Below are positions 36,899 through 48,240 of a DNA stretch of 64,000 nt, in pieces. Where the stretch lies: contig WBMQ01000015.1 of assembly GCA_016630905.1 (NCBI GenBank), forward strand, positions 248,001-312,000, read 5' to 3'. Position 1 is the stretch's first letter. The number at the start of each line of letters is the position of its first letter. Source of the stretch: Capillidium heterosporum (Eukaryota; Entomophthoromycota; Entomophthoromycetes; Entomophthorales; Capillidiaceae). Position numbers and translations under genes: made by a program. The notes beneath the pieces are model-generated. The model was not told the origin of the DNA. It made no database searches and was given only the letters and a program-made list of their open reading frames with translations.

Positions 36899-38162
36899 AT
36901 GGTAAATTTAATTACAGAGGTGTTGCTCCCGGTGTTAATTCCCTTCTACATCTTGGGTGTCACTAACGGCCAAACCAACTTCAATTACACACGACCTAAC
37001 GAAGTAGCTACTGAAAGTAGTGGTGCTAGTAACTATGAGAACCGAATCATCAACGGTGAAGAGGTTAACCCACCCTTTTCGTTCCCTTGGATGGCTGCCA
37101 TCCGTAAAAAGGGAGGTAGCTACTGCGGTGGTGTTATGATTGGGAATTCAGAGATGATTACTGCTGGGCACTGTTCGAAGGACGGCGACTTGGATGATTT
37201 TAGAGTTTTGACCCATAGGCACGACCTACGTAAGCCAAGGGAGGAAGAGAACGGATACTCGCTGCGCGTAAAGAAACGAATTGTCCACCCAAAACATGAC
37301 AGTAATATTAAGTTTACTTGTCCAATTACTAATTTTTTATTTAGTTGCCGTTTGGATCTTGGAGCAAAGTGACTTTAAGCTCAAATCTCGGATTAGATAT
37401 TCGCCCATGAGTTTGAGACCCCCAGATAAGAGCAAACCTCTCGTAGCTATGGCCTTAGGATGGGGTTGGGTAAACACAGGCGGCCCAGGCTCTGCTGTTT
37501 TAAGGCAGGCTGACATCCCATTAGTTCCGGCCAAACAATGTAAGAAGATGTGGGGTAGGAAGGGCGTCAAATTGAATTCCCAGGCCCAGATTTGTGCTGG
37601 TTGGCCGGATGGTAGAAAAGGTAATATCCCTAAGTATAACCACGTTTATAAATTAATATTTATCTTTAGATACCTGTAAAGGTGACTCTGGTGGTCCCCT
37701 CTTCTATAAAGACAACGGGAAGTACAAACTCCTGGGTCTAACTTCATTTGGTGAACCTTGTGCCAAAGCCATGACCCCAACGGTACCTTTTACCTAACCA
37801 AATTATACTTACAATTTTAGGTTTATGTCCGTGTAGCCAAGTTCAAGAAATGGATCAACAAGACATTGGGTAAAAAGCCTAGACCGGATGATTCCTCCAA
37901 ACCCCAAGATGATCCCGATCACGATATTGATGATGATGACGAGGATGATGATGATGACGATGACGATGACGACGATGAAGATGAAGGTGGGAGTAGTGGA
38001 AGATGTAGCTCGGATGATCGAACTATTCAGAACCAGAAGAGCATCCAAAGGTTCTACATCCCCAACCCGAGCTACAACACTTCCCTCGTCCCAGCAACGG
38101 TACAGTTCAAGCGAACCATCAACAATGAGGATGATGACAATTGGAGCGTCATGCCAAATTAG
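36899..38162 (+). CDS. Secreted trypsin-like serine protease with poly-Asp C-terminal tail
   Basis: S1 family endopeptidase of 377 residues in four exons (36899-37301, 37345-37620, 37670-37782, 37821-38162). A hydrophobic signal is followed by a propeptide ending NYENR, then the new N-terminus IINGEEV after tryptic activation. The catalytic triad is complete: His91 in TAGHC, Asp134 in HDIAVW (rebuilt across intron 1), and Ser233 in CKGDSGGP. Asp227, six residues before the Ser, is the trypsin S1 pocket residue (Asp189 in chymotrypsin numbering), so cleavage after Lys/Arg is predicted. After the protease domain (ending about VAKFKKWINKTL) comes a tail of about 90 residues containing some 20 Asp with a few Glu, then RCSSDDRT and a conventional stretch. 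Such an acidic tail is unusual. Paired logically with the B-type carboxypeptidase upstream. Confidence 0.93.
37928..37983 (+). repeat. GAY trinucleotide repeat encoding poly-Asp
   Basis: An imperfect GAT/GAC repeat with occasional GAG/GAA inside the last trypsin exon. Both strands stay open over it, which makes spurious long frames on the other strand and the other frame. Confidence 0.8.
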
Positions 38163-39219
38163 AAAACTCATCTTACTAGCAACATATTAAATAATATTTT
38201 CTCGAATTTCTTTGTTTTGTTATTAGATTCCGTTTCAAAGCGGTTGGCATATAAAATTCGGTTTAACTGTATCATACCTAATAATTTTGGCTAACTTAAC
38301 GTACAGTTAATTTGGGATTTTAGCGTTCCATTTGAAATGATCTCTATTTAAAGACGACATTTATATTGCTATCGAAGCATTTTTAACAATACTATTCTGA
38401 ACCATTAAAAGGTCTATAGTTTCACAATATGGAGTTCATGTAAATAGGATAATTTTGACATTCATTTAAACCACAGCTTTTATTATCTATCTCTGCTATA
38501 GCTTTGAGCAGTGGATCCTGATTTGAAGGCTACAGTTCTGCTTTGCAGCGGATTTTCTGACCTTTATTCCTTCATATCTGATAGTCGATAACCTATTTAG
38601 CATCCTATGGTAGGTTGAAATTTTAAACTCTGATATGCTATTTGATTATCGGCTACCAGTGTTATAAAAGTTAACCAATAACATACATATATATTTAACT
38701 TTTATTAACAGACAATTAAACCTTTAAAGAACTGGATGATATGTAGTTATACTATATAGCCAATCTAGCTAAAAATTGATGGGGGTGGTTTTACAACGAT
38801 GAAAACAATTCTATGAGAACTGTAACTTTCTAGGTTATAGCTGTAAGAAGTTCAATGGACAGAAATACATCAATAGGATAAAGGCCTTGAGTTTTCAAAA
38901 AAAATAGTTAATATCGTGTCAAATCGAATCGATTATAAACTTTATTGAGCAAAAGCCATAGATCAGATTCAGCATGAAATGTATTGTGGTGCACCATAAT
39001 TTAACTGTTAGTAGCAGTTTGGTTGCATTTATATACTTAAATTTTGATTATAGCTTCATTTCAGTGTATATATAAAGCACGATGCATAAAAATATAAACC
39101 TCAAGTATACTTAAAAATAGTAACATATAATGATAATAATTTATTAATGCAAAATTTACAACTGGGAACGGATGCCGTCAAATAAATACATATATATATA
39201 AATTTAAATTTCATCCATA
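38163..39219. other. Intergenic, no feature
   Basis: AT-rich sequence with no open frame above background and no recognised repeat. Confidence 0.5.
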
Positions 39220-39906
39220 TCAACTTAAATATATGTTTTGTTGGATGAAAGCAATAGAAACAATGTACAGGTATTCTTCACCAGTAGGATAGTCGCGATT
39301 CAAAGTCAAGTCTCCAAGCTTGGTAGGATGTAAGCTTCGAGTCTTGAATTTACCATCCACTGTAGATCCTTTGGCCTTGGTTTCCAAACTTTGTAACTTC
39401 CAGTTATTACTAGGGAAAGTATTCAATCTCCACTCAACAGATTTATATTCGTCGCCATATTGGTAACTAAGCTGATATCGGAGGCGGTTCTTGGTCTTGA
39501 GTTTTATCTCCTTCAACTGGGAATAATCCCAAGAAGAGTTGAGGGTAAGCTGTATCCTCCATTCCAAACTTTTGGAGCTTAGATTGGCATCGCTGGAGAT
39601 GAGGGCTAGTAGTTGATTGTCAGAGTTCTTCAAGGTCCCGTTGTTTAAAGTTTCTTGGTTGTAGCAAAGGTCTTGGGGTTTAAGGCTGTCGGACGACGCT
39701 ATGATCAACCTTCGTTCCGATTGGCTGGACTTCGAATATCGATACTTGACTGACGAGGAGGTATCAAGTTTCTGGTAATTGATGAGGGTCTCTGAAGAGC
39801 CGTTCGGATTTTGATGGTATAGAGCTACTGGCATGCTGTTGTTTAAAATATCGGTTTGTATTTTGATATAAGTAAACTTTGAGAACTTTGTCATCCTTAT
39901 ATACAT
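39220..39906 (-). CDS. Orphan protein, founder of a small local family
   Basis: A single-exon protein of 228 residues (start MYIRMTKFSKF; the Met at residue 5 is equally plausible). There is no signal peptide, and the content is rich in Ser, Leu and aromatic residues arranged like beta strands (SLEWRIQLTLNSSWDYSQLK, LRYQLSYQYGDEYKSVEW). Two halves look like divergent repeats of an EWR-L pattern. I do not recognise a family. Degenerate copies occur on the same strand at 41.2-41.6, 42.9-43.0 and 51.9-52.1 kb, sharing YSQLK, SLExKxKGS, RFGDE/QYGDE and the C-terminal LGxL...EEYLYIVSIAF pattern. The presence of relatives supports that this is, or recently was, a real gene. Confidence 0.6.
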   Translation of the reverse strand: MYIRMTKFSKFTYIKIQTDILNNSMPVALYHQNPNGSSETLINYQKLDTSSSVKYRYSKSSQSERRLIIASSDSLKPQDLCYNQETLNNGTLKNSDNQLLALISSDANLSSKSLEWRIQLTLNSSWDYSQLKEIKLKTKNRLRYQLSYQYGDEYKSVEWRLNTFPSNNWKLQSLETKAKGSTVDGKFKTRSLHPTKLGDLTLNRDYPTGEEYLYIVSIAFIQQNIYLS

Positions 39907-40258
39907 TTTTGAAAATATTTCAAATCTAGTTTTATTTAACTATAAACACTTTATGCTGCGGGAACATATGGCTTTTCAAAATCTACTAAATTAGTCAACC
40001 ATTCCTTTCCGAAATTCAAATCTGGAAACTACATTAAAGTAGATAAACAACTTTCAAGTGCTGCGCTGTTTGGTTATCACTAATATACCAAAAGTCTAGT
40101 TGAAGGAGGAAAGATGAACATGGTTTTTGACATATGTTGCATATACTAGTGTTTTTCAAGAGTTATAAAACTCTATGTTTTATTTGTAATGAGGCACTAT
40201 TTGAACTGAAAATATATCTATAAACATTGGCTTTAACAGTTTATTCAAAAGCCTGATA

Positions 40259-40503
40259 ATGTCGTATAGTAGCAGTAATTGGTACTTACCTATTGATGCT
40301 AATCTCCCCGCTTTCCAAACATCACACCTTTAAAATCAAGGAGCCCAACTTTTATGAAAATTTGTTAACGATGCATCTGACAATCATCGCTCTAGGCTCT
40401 CAACACCAAAACCTGAATTGGTCTCCATAGCTTTTGAACATAAGGATTTAGTTGAAATCCATTTGGCTTAAGCCGGCATCAAGTTTTCATTTTTTGTATA
40501 GAG
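40259..40503 (+). pseudogene. Coding relic with frameshifts
   Basis: ATG opens MSYSSSNWYLPIDANLPAFQ and reaches a stop after 24 codons. Homology-like content continues in the next frame (FKIKEPNFYENLLTMHLTII) and then in another (ELVSIAFEHKDLVEIHLA). The pattern is of one small gene with two one-base disruptions. The family is not recognised. Confidence 0.3.
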
Positions 40504-40509
40504 TAGGAT

Positions 40510-41246
40510 TAAGGAGAAGTTACTGATGGAAGCGGAACTTTGTATTTGTTATTGCAACGTTTCCTTTCCATTTTCCAATCTTCTGATCATTGAGAACTAC
40601 GCACCAAGACTACTTTATCAAATTTCCTTATTTGGTTTGGCATCTTTCCCGAAGCTCAAGTATACTTGTATTTCCATTTCAAGTAATCACTACTTTCCAG
40701 GTATTGACCCATCCTAAATCAGTGAGCACCATTCAAATTAAACATAATTTAACTGGCCACGTTATTAGCTCTTTTCAAATATCAGTTGGTATCCGATATT
40801 CTCGCATAGCTGAGCTTACTAAAAGGAAAGGATATATCTCATTAAGCAAGTCCTTATCAAATAAAGTTAAATAAGTTGAACAGCTTTACAAATAGAACTT
40901 ACCCTATTGAACTGGTAGGCCAAGGTAGGTAAGGTCAGTTTTTGCCTACATAGCAGGTAAATTATTTGTAGATAGCGACCAAAATCTCTATCTGAAAATT
41001 GAATTATTCAGATGCTTAGTTGGTACCGAAGTTAAGTTTTGAAGCATCTGCCTTTAGTGTTAATATTACTCTTGGAATTTGTTGAAAATTCTCCACATTA
41101 AGCATGAACTCTTCAATATACTATGTATAAAGCTTTAAACTGCCTGATTATGGTTCATATTGGTAAATTTAATATACATATTTATTTTGTAAACCTTTTA
41201 AAATTTACCTAGCTATATAGGTTTACACATCAAGATGTATCTGGGT
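40510..41246. other. Intergenic, possible LRR-like patch
   Basis: The plus strand at 40526-40717 reads SLFGLASFPKLKYTCIS in one open patch, vaguely LRR-like. A longer plus frame at 40590-40874 overlaps it in another phase. Neither is convincing as a gene. Confidence 0.3.
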
Positions 41247-41550
41247 CTAAATAAAAGTGGTAGTAGCAATGTGGATCAACTCTTCAAGATGAGAAAGGTC
41301 GATGAAAGCGAACAGTTCACCTAATTCATAAGATAGAAACTGTTGATCTTAAAATTAGCAACGCTTGTATCCAAAGATATGGGATTGTTCTCTATCAATA
41401 TCCAGTTGTCCAAAGAAAAACCAAGTTAAAGTGATAAGCTCGTCTCCAAATCGATAGTAAAACATGTACTTGAAGTTTCTATCAATACTCAACAAGACAC
41501 TCTTAACTGGTACCCTCTTAAGATCCCCATTAGCAACTAAACTTAGCTTT
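41247..41550 (-). pseudogene. Relic of the 39.2 kb orphan gene
   Basis: Reads LSLVANGDLKRVPVKSVLLS, then KYMFYYRFGDELITLTWFFF, two in-frame TAA codons close together, then FLSYELGELFAFIDLSHLEE and a terminal TAG. Order and spacing follow the intact orphan gene: LKEIKLKT, YQYGDEYKSVEW, then KLGDLTL and EEYLYIVSIAF. The two stops remove any function. Confidence 0.5.
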
Positions 41551-42550
41551 TATCGCAAACTTCTCTGTTTATTTACATTATCACTAATGATAATGTACTT
41601 CTGAGATCGTTCTTCAATGCAGTAGTGTCGAACTCACTTTAAAAGTATTGTGGCTTTTTAAATTTGATGAATGAATTTATAATCTTTACCTTTATATTCG
41701 ATATAGTGACTAGTAAATATATAGAGTTTCGAGCCATTGTTCGACAGTAGATTTTAAGCTATCAGTGAGTCCGTTGAGCCATTTGAGAAGTCTTTGTAGA
41801 TACCTGAAGCTATATTTCTTTGCTTTGTAGAAATATTATGCTGTTTTCCCTACTGTATTTATACATTTTTTAAACTTTTACCTTATTCACAAGCTTAATA
41901 TTTTGTAGGTAAAGCTTGCAGGAAGGTTGGATTTTGCCACAACTATCAAAAATGTAAATATTTGTTTTTGTCGATTTTACTATAGTTTGGGATTTATTAT
42001 GAAAATTTTATAGCTGATCTCTTAAGCTTGAAGGCAAAAGTTAGTTCAATTACAAGTCTGAAGCAATATTTTAGATAGGGTTTAGATTTGCATAGCTCAT
42101 AGGATTGGCTTAAAGCCTAGAACCCAGCTAAACCATCGTTTTTTAGCATAAATTTGCCACCAACTTGGTCCATATAGTGTCTATTCGGTAATCGGTATAG
42201 GTACAGCACTATACTTTTAGTAAGAAAGCCGGATGCCCTGCAACTCCAATTGTAAAAACCCAACCAGCTTATTGAAACAGAGTCATACCATCTAATTTAT
42301 CCTTTTGATCTATCAAAATCAGTTATCAGCTTTGTAAAGGTTTCCACTTGCAAGTCAAAAAACTTAATATTCGCTGTCGTATTACCTTTTCGAAACATAT
42401 TTCACAAATATACATGCAAGCTATAGTGGTCGGGATAAGCTTATACAAAACTTTCTATAAAATCGTAACTCTAATCATTTGAGTACACTTTTCAACTTTG
42501 ACTTCAAGAACATACAATAAAAATTAGGAGATAACGATCCCTGGTGCTAG

Positions 42551-42697
42551 CTCAAGTCTGATTGCAGATATATGATCCAAATCGTCAAAATTGGTGAGGA
42601 TAAAGATGACGATCTTATTTATAAAGCCTTTCCTATCTGCTGTAATTTCAAAGGTCACTACTGCGCTGTTATTAGCAGCCCTAAAGGACTACACTAG
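42551..42697 (+). pseudogene. Cysteine-bearing terminal-exon-like ORF, copy a
   Basis: Forty-nine codons directly after GTGCTAG, a possible splice acceptor. It reads RYMIQIVKIGEDKDDD, then KAFPICCNFKGHYCAVISS, and TAG. The DNA aligns well with copy b about 600 bases downstream, including the CTGCTRYARTTYCAAAGG core. There is no ATG upstream in frame. It is the first of four related segments spread over 2.5 kb. Confidence 0.4.
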
Positions 42698-42852
42698 TTT
42701 GAATTTAAGACTACACCTAGAAGCGCATTTTCAACGCATCATTAAAAGCTTTCAATATATTTTTTGTAAAATTCAAGAATAGAACCAAGTGGTTTCCATA
42801 ACCTAGGATCCATAAACCACCAATACTGATCACTTTGCTAACTATATACCAG

Positions 42853-43020
42853 CTAGATATACCAAGGCCTCAAAACATCTATACTTCCTTTACCCTTTAT
42901 TTCTAAACTTCCAAACATCAATGTCGTATCACTTAAGATGTTTTTAAGATCCTTTAGCTGAGAATAACCTACACGTAGCGTTGTATTATAATAAAGCTGA
43001 CTTGGATCATCGGCTTCTTT
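42853..43020 (-). pseudogene. Short relic of the 39.2 kb orphan gene
   Basis: A 55-codon open patch reads YYNTTLRVGYSQLKDLKNIL, then GSLEIKGKGSIDV and a TAG. Both YSQLK and SLExKxKGS match the intact orphan gene, but the stretch between them is much shorter than in the intact gene, so an internal deletion is likely. Confidence 0.4.
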
Positions 43021-43150
43021 TTAACTTCAGTTCTAATAAAATACAGAAGAAAGTATCAAGAGAATCTAAAGGAATGCTTCTGCTCTAACAAAATACCAAA
43101 AATATACCAAGAATGAAAAGAAAGTGGAACAACTTGACCCCTTCTGCTAG

Positions 43151-43318
43151 CAAAACCTCGGCAGATTTCATATTATAGTCACCACTGAGACTGGTAAAGA
43201 CAACAAAGGTAAACTTGAGATTGAAAAGTCCCACGTCTGCTACAGTTCCAAAGGAGATTACTGTGGCATTATAAACAACCCTAGAAAAGGCTTTTGTCTT
43301 AGGGAACTACTATACTAA
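43151..43318 (+). pseudogene. Cysteine-bearing terminal-exon-like ORF, copy b
   Basis: Fifty-six codons after TCTGCTAG. It reads RFHIIVTTETGKDNKGKLEI, then KSHVCYSSKGDYCGIINNPR, ending FCLRELLY and TAA. It shares the R-[FY]-x-I-x-V start, an acidic linker and the C-x(4-6)-[YC]-C region with copy a, and the same preceding CTAG. No start codon. Confidence 0.4.
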
Positions 43319-43628
43319 ATGGTGTTCAAGTAAAGCAATACCATTGAAAATACTACTTTGTCTTGTATACTTTTAGCTTATATTATATGTTTATATAATT
43401 TATGGCTTTTTAAAAGCGTTATATTTGGGGATTGGAATATATATCACTTTACTCTCTATTAAAGTAGAATTAATCAACGAATACTTATATAGCTAGCTGA
43501 CTCCAGCTTTCGAAGTTTTATTTAATGTGCCTATAAACAGTTGTATGATATCAGCTTTAGAAGCTATATTTAAAATACGAGAGAGAAGAATATATGATTT
43601 GATTCGATGGAATCAAATACTTCTTTAG

Positions 43629-43830
43629 AAGGATTGTGGTACTTGAAAATTCTGGCCTATATGAGCTTGAGGATTATTTTGATAAAATCAAAGACATAGC
43701 TGTCTGCGTTAGTACTAATGGAGTATGTGTTGAAGTTTTTAATGAGAAATATGGAGGTGTTGATTCGTATTACTTCGATTATAATAGTGACTACGACAGC
43801 TATTTGTACACGCATTCAATATTTGAATAG
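43629..43830 (+). pseudogene. Cysteine-bearing terminal-exon-like ORF, copy c
   Basis: Open after CTTCTTTAG. It begins RIVVLENSGLYELEDY, contains IAVCVSTNGVCVEVFNE, and ends in a Tyr/Asp-rich tail (YYFDYNSDYDSYLY). The layout equals copies a and b: R-[hydrophobic] start, acidic linker, paired Cys about six apart. It has the cleanest frame of the four but also lacks an in-frame ATG; only a GTG is present. Confidence 0.4.
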
Positions 43831-44640
43831 TTTGGAATTTTAGCCTTGCATTCCAATCGATATAAGTCAGATCGATATATCAAATATATGTACTTTAACT
43901 ACGAATAAATTTCACTCATTTACTACTTCCTGTATTCCAGCTTCACTTATAAATAATCAGAATAGCAAAAACTATCAATGCTATCCTATCCTGGCTAAAT
44001 ACTCAAATAGTCCCATATTGTAGATTTAATGTATAAGCTAATTCAACAAAAGAAAATACTTGATAATGGCAGCAATATATATCGAAATTTTCTTTTGAAT
44101 TAATCTAAGAAATACTATCACAGCTAAATATATTGTTTATAGTATTCACATGGTCGAAAACTACTGCTCTAAGCGTTATTATCGATATCAACTACATTGA
44201 TTTTCTGTTCAAGACTCCTGAATAGGGTTTTAACAATAGAGCTTATAAAGTTTATCTAGAGCCTGATCAGTGTAATAAATGCTTTATATTTAATGATATT
44301 ACGAAGCTTAAAAATGTATGAGTATGTATTATATATTTAAATTTATATCATATATATTAGTATACAATAAGCTTATTAACTTTCTTCGTATATATAGACC
44401 AATTAGTAAAAACTAAGTTTACTATAACGCAGTATGTAACTTGACTAAGCTTCAACATATCTAGCTATATATTTGACTTGCTGAACACATGCTACTATCA
44501 CAATTTTCTTAAATTCACTAAGCTTCCTCAACACAAGTATAAATAACCTTGGAATTCCTATTTTACCAACTACTTTAAAACTATATGCAAAAAGAATAGC
44601 TCAAGTAGTTTCAGCATAGCCAAGAGAGAAACTAGAAACA
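43831..44640. other. Intergenic, no feature
   Basis: AT-rich. A short coding-like patch near 44190-44310 (AYKVYLEPDQCNKCFIFND) may belong to the decayed cysteine-bearing cluster but cannot be extended. Confidence 0.35.
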
Positions 44641-44975
44641 GTGAAAAGCAAATTTTATAGCTTGGATGAGCTCGATGAGAATTCCATCTTGATCCAACGT
44701 TCAAGTGAATAGTGTAGCCTTGATGGTGAACAGATTGAAGTTACAAGCCATTGGGATAAAACCGTAGATTTTGAATGTTAGGAGTATAGCTCATATCTCA
44801 AGTATGAAAAATACGACCTCTATTATGAGGAATATAACTGTAGTGCCGGTGCGCACTTTTCAGACGAGATATTGTTTGGACTCTATGATTTCAATGAGAT
44901 AGTGAGAGACCTCAATTATTTTTACGGTGATGAGGTGCTGGCTATTTTGATTGATAGAGTTATAGTTGATATGTG
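44641..44975 (+). pseudogene. Copy d of the cysteine-bearing cluster, with in-frame stops
   Basis: One frame with two TAG codons reads KSKFYSLDELDENSILIQRS, stop, CSLDGEQIEVTSHWDKTVDF, stop, YLKYEKYDLYYEEYNCSAG, FGLYDFNEIVRDLNYFYGDE. The acidic linker, a Cys before a short turn, and a Tyr/Asp-rich tail parallel copy c. The stops mark it as dead. Confidence 0.4.
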
Positions 44976-45008
44976 CTTAATTAATAAATACAAACATGTG
45001 TATTTACA

Positions 45009-45483
45009 TTATAGCAACTCCTTAAACTTGTACATATATTTACTATCATTTGTAAATATTTGTCTATTTATCCCAAGTTTAAACTGGTAAATTATTGAAA
45101 TGCTATAGTCGCTATTTGTACCAAAATTGATGCATCGCTTCTGTTCTATTCTCCATATCTGATACTGGTCTAATATTGGAAACAGTAAGCTAATACAAAG
45201 ATGATGCAACTTTTTGGAACGGAATGGCACTTGTGATTGGAATGAAATTTCGAACCAATCAACTAAAGTTGCGTAACTTGCCATTACAGAATTGAAGTTT
45301 GAAGCTTTGAAAAAGTGAATTTGGTTTGTAAAGAAAGTTAAGGTTGAAGTTTAAAGTTTGTATACAGCTCCAGTAAGAAAATTTGTAAACAAGGTAACTT
45401 TTAAATACATAAAACATATAAATATACCTGCTTTCATCGTATTTACACCTGTCTATCTTTTTAAATAGGAAATTCAACTCCAT
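45009..45483 (-). pseudogene. C-terminal relic of an F-box/LRR gene
   Basis: Two minus-strand patches in different frames join as FKLQFCNGKLR, then ATLVDWFEISFQSQ. The L-V-D-W-F motif is the family's C-terminal signature. The rest of the gene is missing or unrecognisable; it abuts the stt3 promoter. Confidence 0.45.
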
Positions 45484-45543
45484 TTACTCGTAAATTTCTT
45501 GGTCAATCGATAAGACAACTTTCTAAACAACAAAACAAAACAA

Positions 45544-47776
45544 ATGTTTGGATTAGGAACCAAGAATGAGACCTCCCTTTTGAAGGTCATAATCCTCTCT
45601 CTGATCGCCTTGGTAGCATTCTCCACCCGTCTAGTCTCGGTTATCAGATATGAATCAGTTATCCATGAGTTCGACCCCTGGTTCAACTACCGTACCACCC
45701 AACGTATTGTAGAAACTGGGTTCTACGACTTTGTCAACTGGTTCGACTCCAACTCCTGGTACCCACTGGGCCGTGTCGTCGGTGGTACCGTCTATCCCGG
45801 TCTCATGTTGACTGCTGCTCTGATCCACAAAATTCTCCATCTGGTCAACTTACCAGTCGATATTCGAAACGTGTGTGTCTTCTTTGCCCCTGTATTCTCC
45901 GGGTTGACTGCCTTCTCCGCTTACCTGTTGACTAAAGAAGTTAAGGATGAGACTGCTGGCCTGTTGGCTGCCCTGTTCTTAGGTGTCGCACCGGGATATA
46001 TCTCGAGATCAGTGGCTGGAAGTTACGACAACGAAGGTATCGCTATTTTCCTCTTGGTCTTTACCTTTTACCTGTGGGTGAAGGCTGTAAAGTTGGGTTC
46101 GGCACTCTGGGCTGGTACCGCCGCCCTGTTCTATTTCTACATGGTATCGGCTTGGGGTGGTTATGTCTACATCATCAACGTCATTCCTCTTCATGCATTC
46201 GCCTTGATCCTGATGGGCCGTTATACCAACCGACTCTACGTTGCCTACTCAACCTTCTATGTCATCGGTACCTTGGCTTCTATGCAGATCCCCTTTGTCG
46301 GTTTCCAGCCTACCCGCACCAGTGAACACATGGCTGCTTTAGGTAACTTATTCGTTTATTGGAATGGCAAATTAATATATTTCTGTTAATAGGTATCTTT
46401 GGATTAGTCCAACTGGTTGCCTTCGCTTACCACGTACGCACCCACCTACCTGAAAAGCAGTTCCAGAATTTGTTATGGCTGTCAGGTTGTCGTCGTATTC
46501 GGTACCGCCTTCCTTCTTATGGTTCTCATGACTTTTGCTGGTATAATCGCTCCTTGGACCGGTCGTTTCTACTCCTTGTGGGACACAGGCTACGCCAAAA
46601 AGTACATTCCCATCATCGCTTCAGTATCTGAGCATCAACCTACAGCCTTGGTCCTCCATGTTCTTCGACATGCAGCTGCTCATGCTTCTATTCCCAGCCG
46701 GTATCTACATGTGTGTACGTGAGTTGACCGATGCCCACGTCTTCATCATCATCTACGCCTTTACCGCCTCCTATTTCGCCGGTGTAATGGTTCGTCTCAT
46801 CCTCACTTTAACTCCAGTTGTATGTGTTGCCTCGGCCATTTCGGTTACTGATCTCCTTGATACCTACATCGATTTCCGTAGATCTGAGGCTACCCAATCC
46901 GAAGTTGTCTCTGAGAAGAAATCAAAATCCGAGACTGAAATTGAGGTTGCTCAAGCCAGACCCCGTGTCCAGTCCTTCATTCCTAAAATTACTGTTACCT
47001 CTGCTTTACTAGCGTTGCTGACTTTATTCGTCTTCCACAGTAATTGGGTTACTGAATCCTCCTACTCGTCTCCTTCCATCGTCCTGGCCAGCCATAACCA
47101 CCGAGGTGAACGCGTCATCATTGACGACTTCAGAGAGGCCTACTACTGGTTGCGTAAGAACACAGCCCCTGAAGCTAAAGTCTTAGCCTGGTGGGACTAT
47201 GGCTACCAAATTGCCGGTATGTCCAATCGAACCGTCATCGTCGACAACAACACCTGGAACAACACCCACATCGCCACCGTAGGTAAAGTCATGGCTAGCA
47301 ACGAGGATGACGCTTACAAGGTACTCAAGCAACACGACGTCGACTACGTCCTCGTCATCTTTGGAGGTCTTTTAGGATACTCTGGTGATGACATCAACAA
47401 GTTCCTGTGGATGGTACGTATTGCCCAAGGTGTGTACCCCGACGACGTCAAAGAAGAAAACTTCTACGCCAACGGCCAATACCGCGTTGACGACCTAGCT
47501 GCTCCCAAATTTTTGGACTCAGTCATGTATAAGTTGAGTTACTATCGGTTCCAGGAGCTGTACGGTGGAAGAGGTGCCCAGGATTCTGTACGTAGGACTC
47601 CAATCAGCTCGGCACCCATCACTTTACATACTATGGAGGAAGCCTACACTTCCGAACACTGGTTGGTACGTATCTACAAGGTACTACCTGAAGATAATTT
47701 GGGTAGACCTTTGAAGCGAGCTAAAACTTTCAAATCAGGGAGACCTTCCGGCTTGAAGTTGAAGCGAAAGAAGTAA
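45544..47776 (+). CDS. STT3: Oligosaccharyltransferase catalytic subunit STT3 (two apparent +1 frame breaks)
   Basis: Catalytic subunit of the ER oligosaccharyltransferase, which transfers the dolichol-linked glycan to Asn in N-x-S/T sequons. Exon 1 (45544-46342) and exon 2 (46393-47776) flank a 50-nt intron. Key motifs: the EFDPWFNYR acidic motif near residue 40, [21 protein letters not shown], the catalytic WWDYG block in [13 protein letters not shown], and the glycosylated NNTWNNTH. Many membrane segments precede a lumenal C-terminal domain with a basic tail. Homology needs two frame changes, one near 46470-46490 (QFQNL to VVVVFG) and one near 46645-46655 (SEHQPTA to WSSMFFD). Each equals one surplus base; removing both leaves exactly 726 codons plus stop. 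As the gene is essential and otherwise perfect, sequence error is more likely than loss. Confidence 0.93.
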
Positions 47777-48240
47777 GTGTTGAGGTTGCAATAAAGGCTT
47801 CAAAATTTTTGTTAGAGATGTATTTTTATACTTTTATTGGAACATCAATATATTTTAATTTGTTTTATGATAAAGGAAGCACTTGTAATTTATCTATTAT
47901 ATTACATATACAGCATAACGAGAATATTATATGAGAAGCATCAATGCTCAGTAAGCAATAAAAGGTTCTTGGAAACTTACCTAGGTGATAAACAAGTACA
48001 TAAAAAACCCAAGTTCAGCTACACCTAACAAAGCTAATGAAATATTTATTATTTTCATGGAACGGTAAGCGTTGCAAGATACAGATTGTGTAAGATGGAG
48101 TGCAGTAGATAAAAGCAATAGAAGAAAGAAAACTTATGTCGAAAAGTCCAATAAAGACATCCCTTTCAAACTTTTCAAACGTATAAATAGAAAAAAAGAT
48201 ATCTCCAAGTTCAAAACAAAATATAAAAATAGTACACAAG
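47777..48240. other. Intergenic between convergent genes
   Basis: Spacer between the stt3 stop and the stop of the leftward membrane-protein gene. Open frames here are short and have no supporting signal. Confidence 0.5.

Noticed and set aside
37809-38190. Long frames on the other strand and in another plus frame over the poly-Asp tail
   Set aside because: Both are shadows created by the GAY trinucleotide repeat, which has no stops in several frames.
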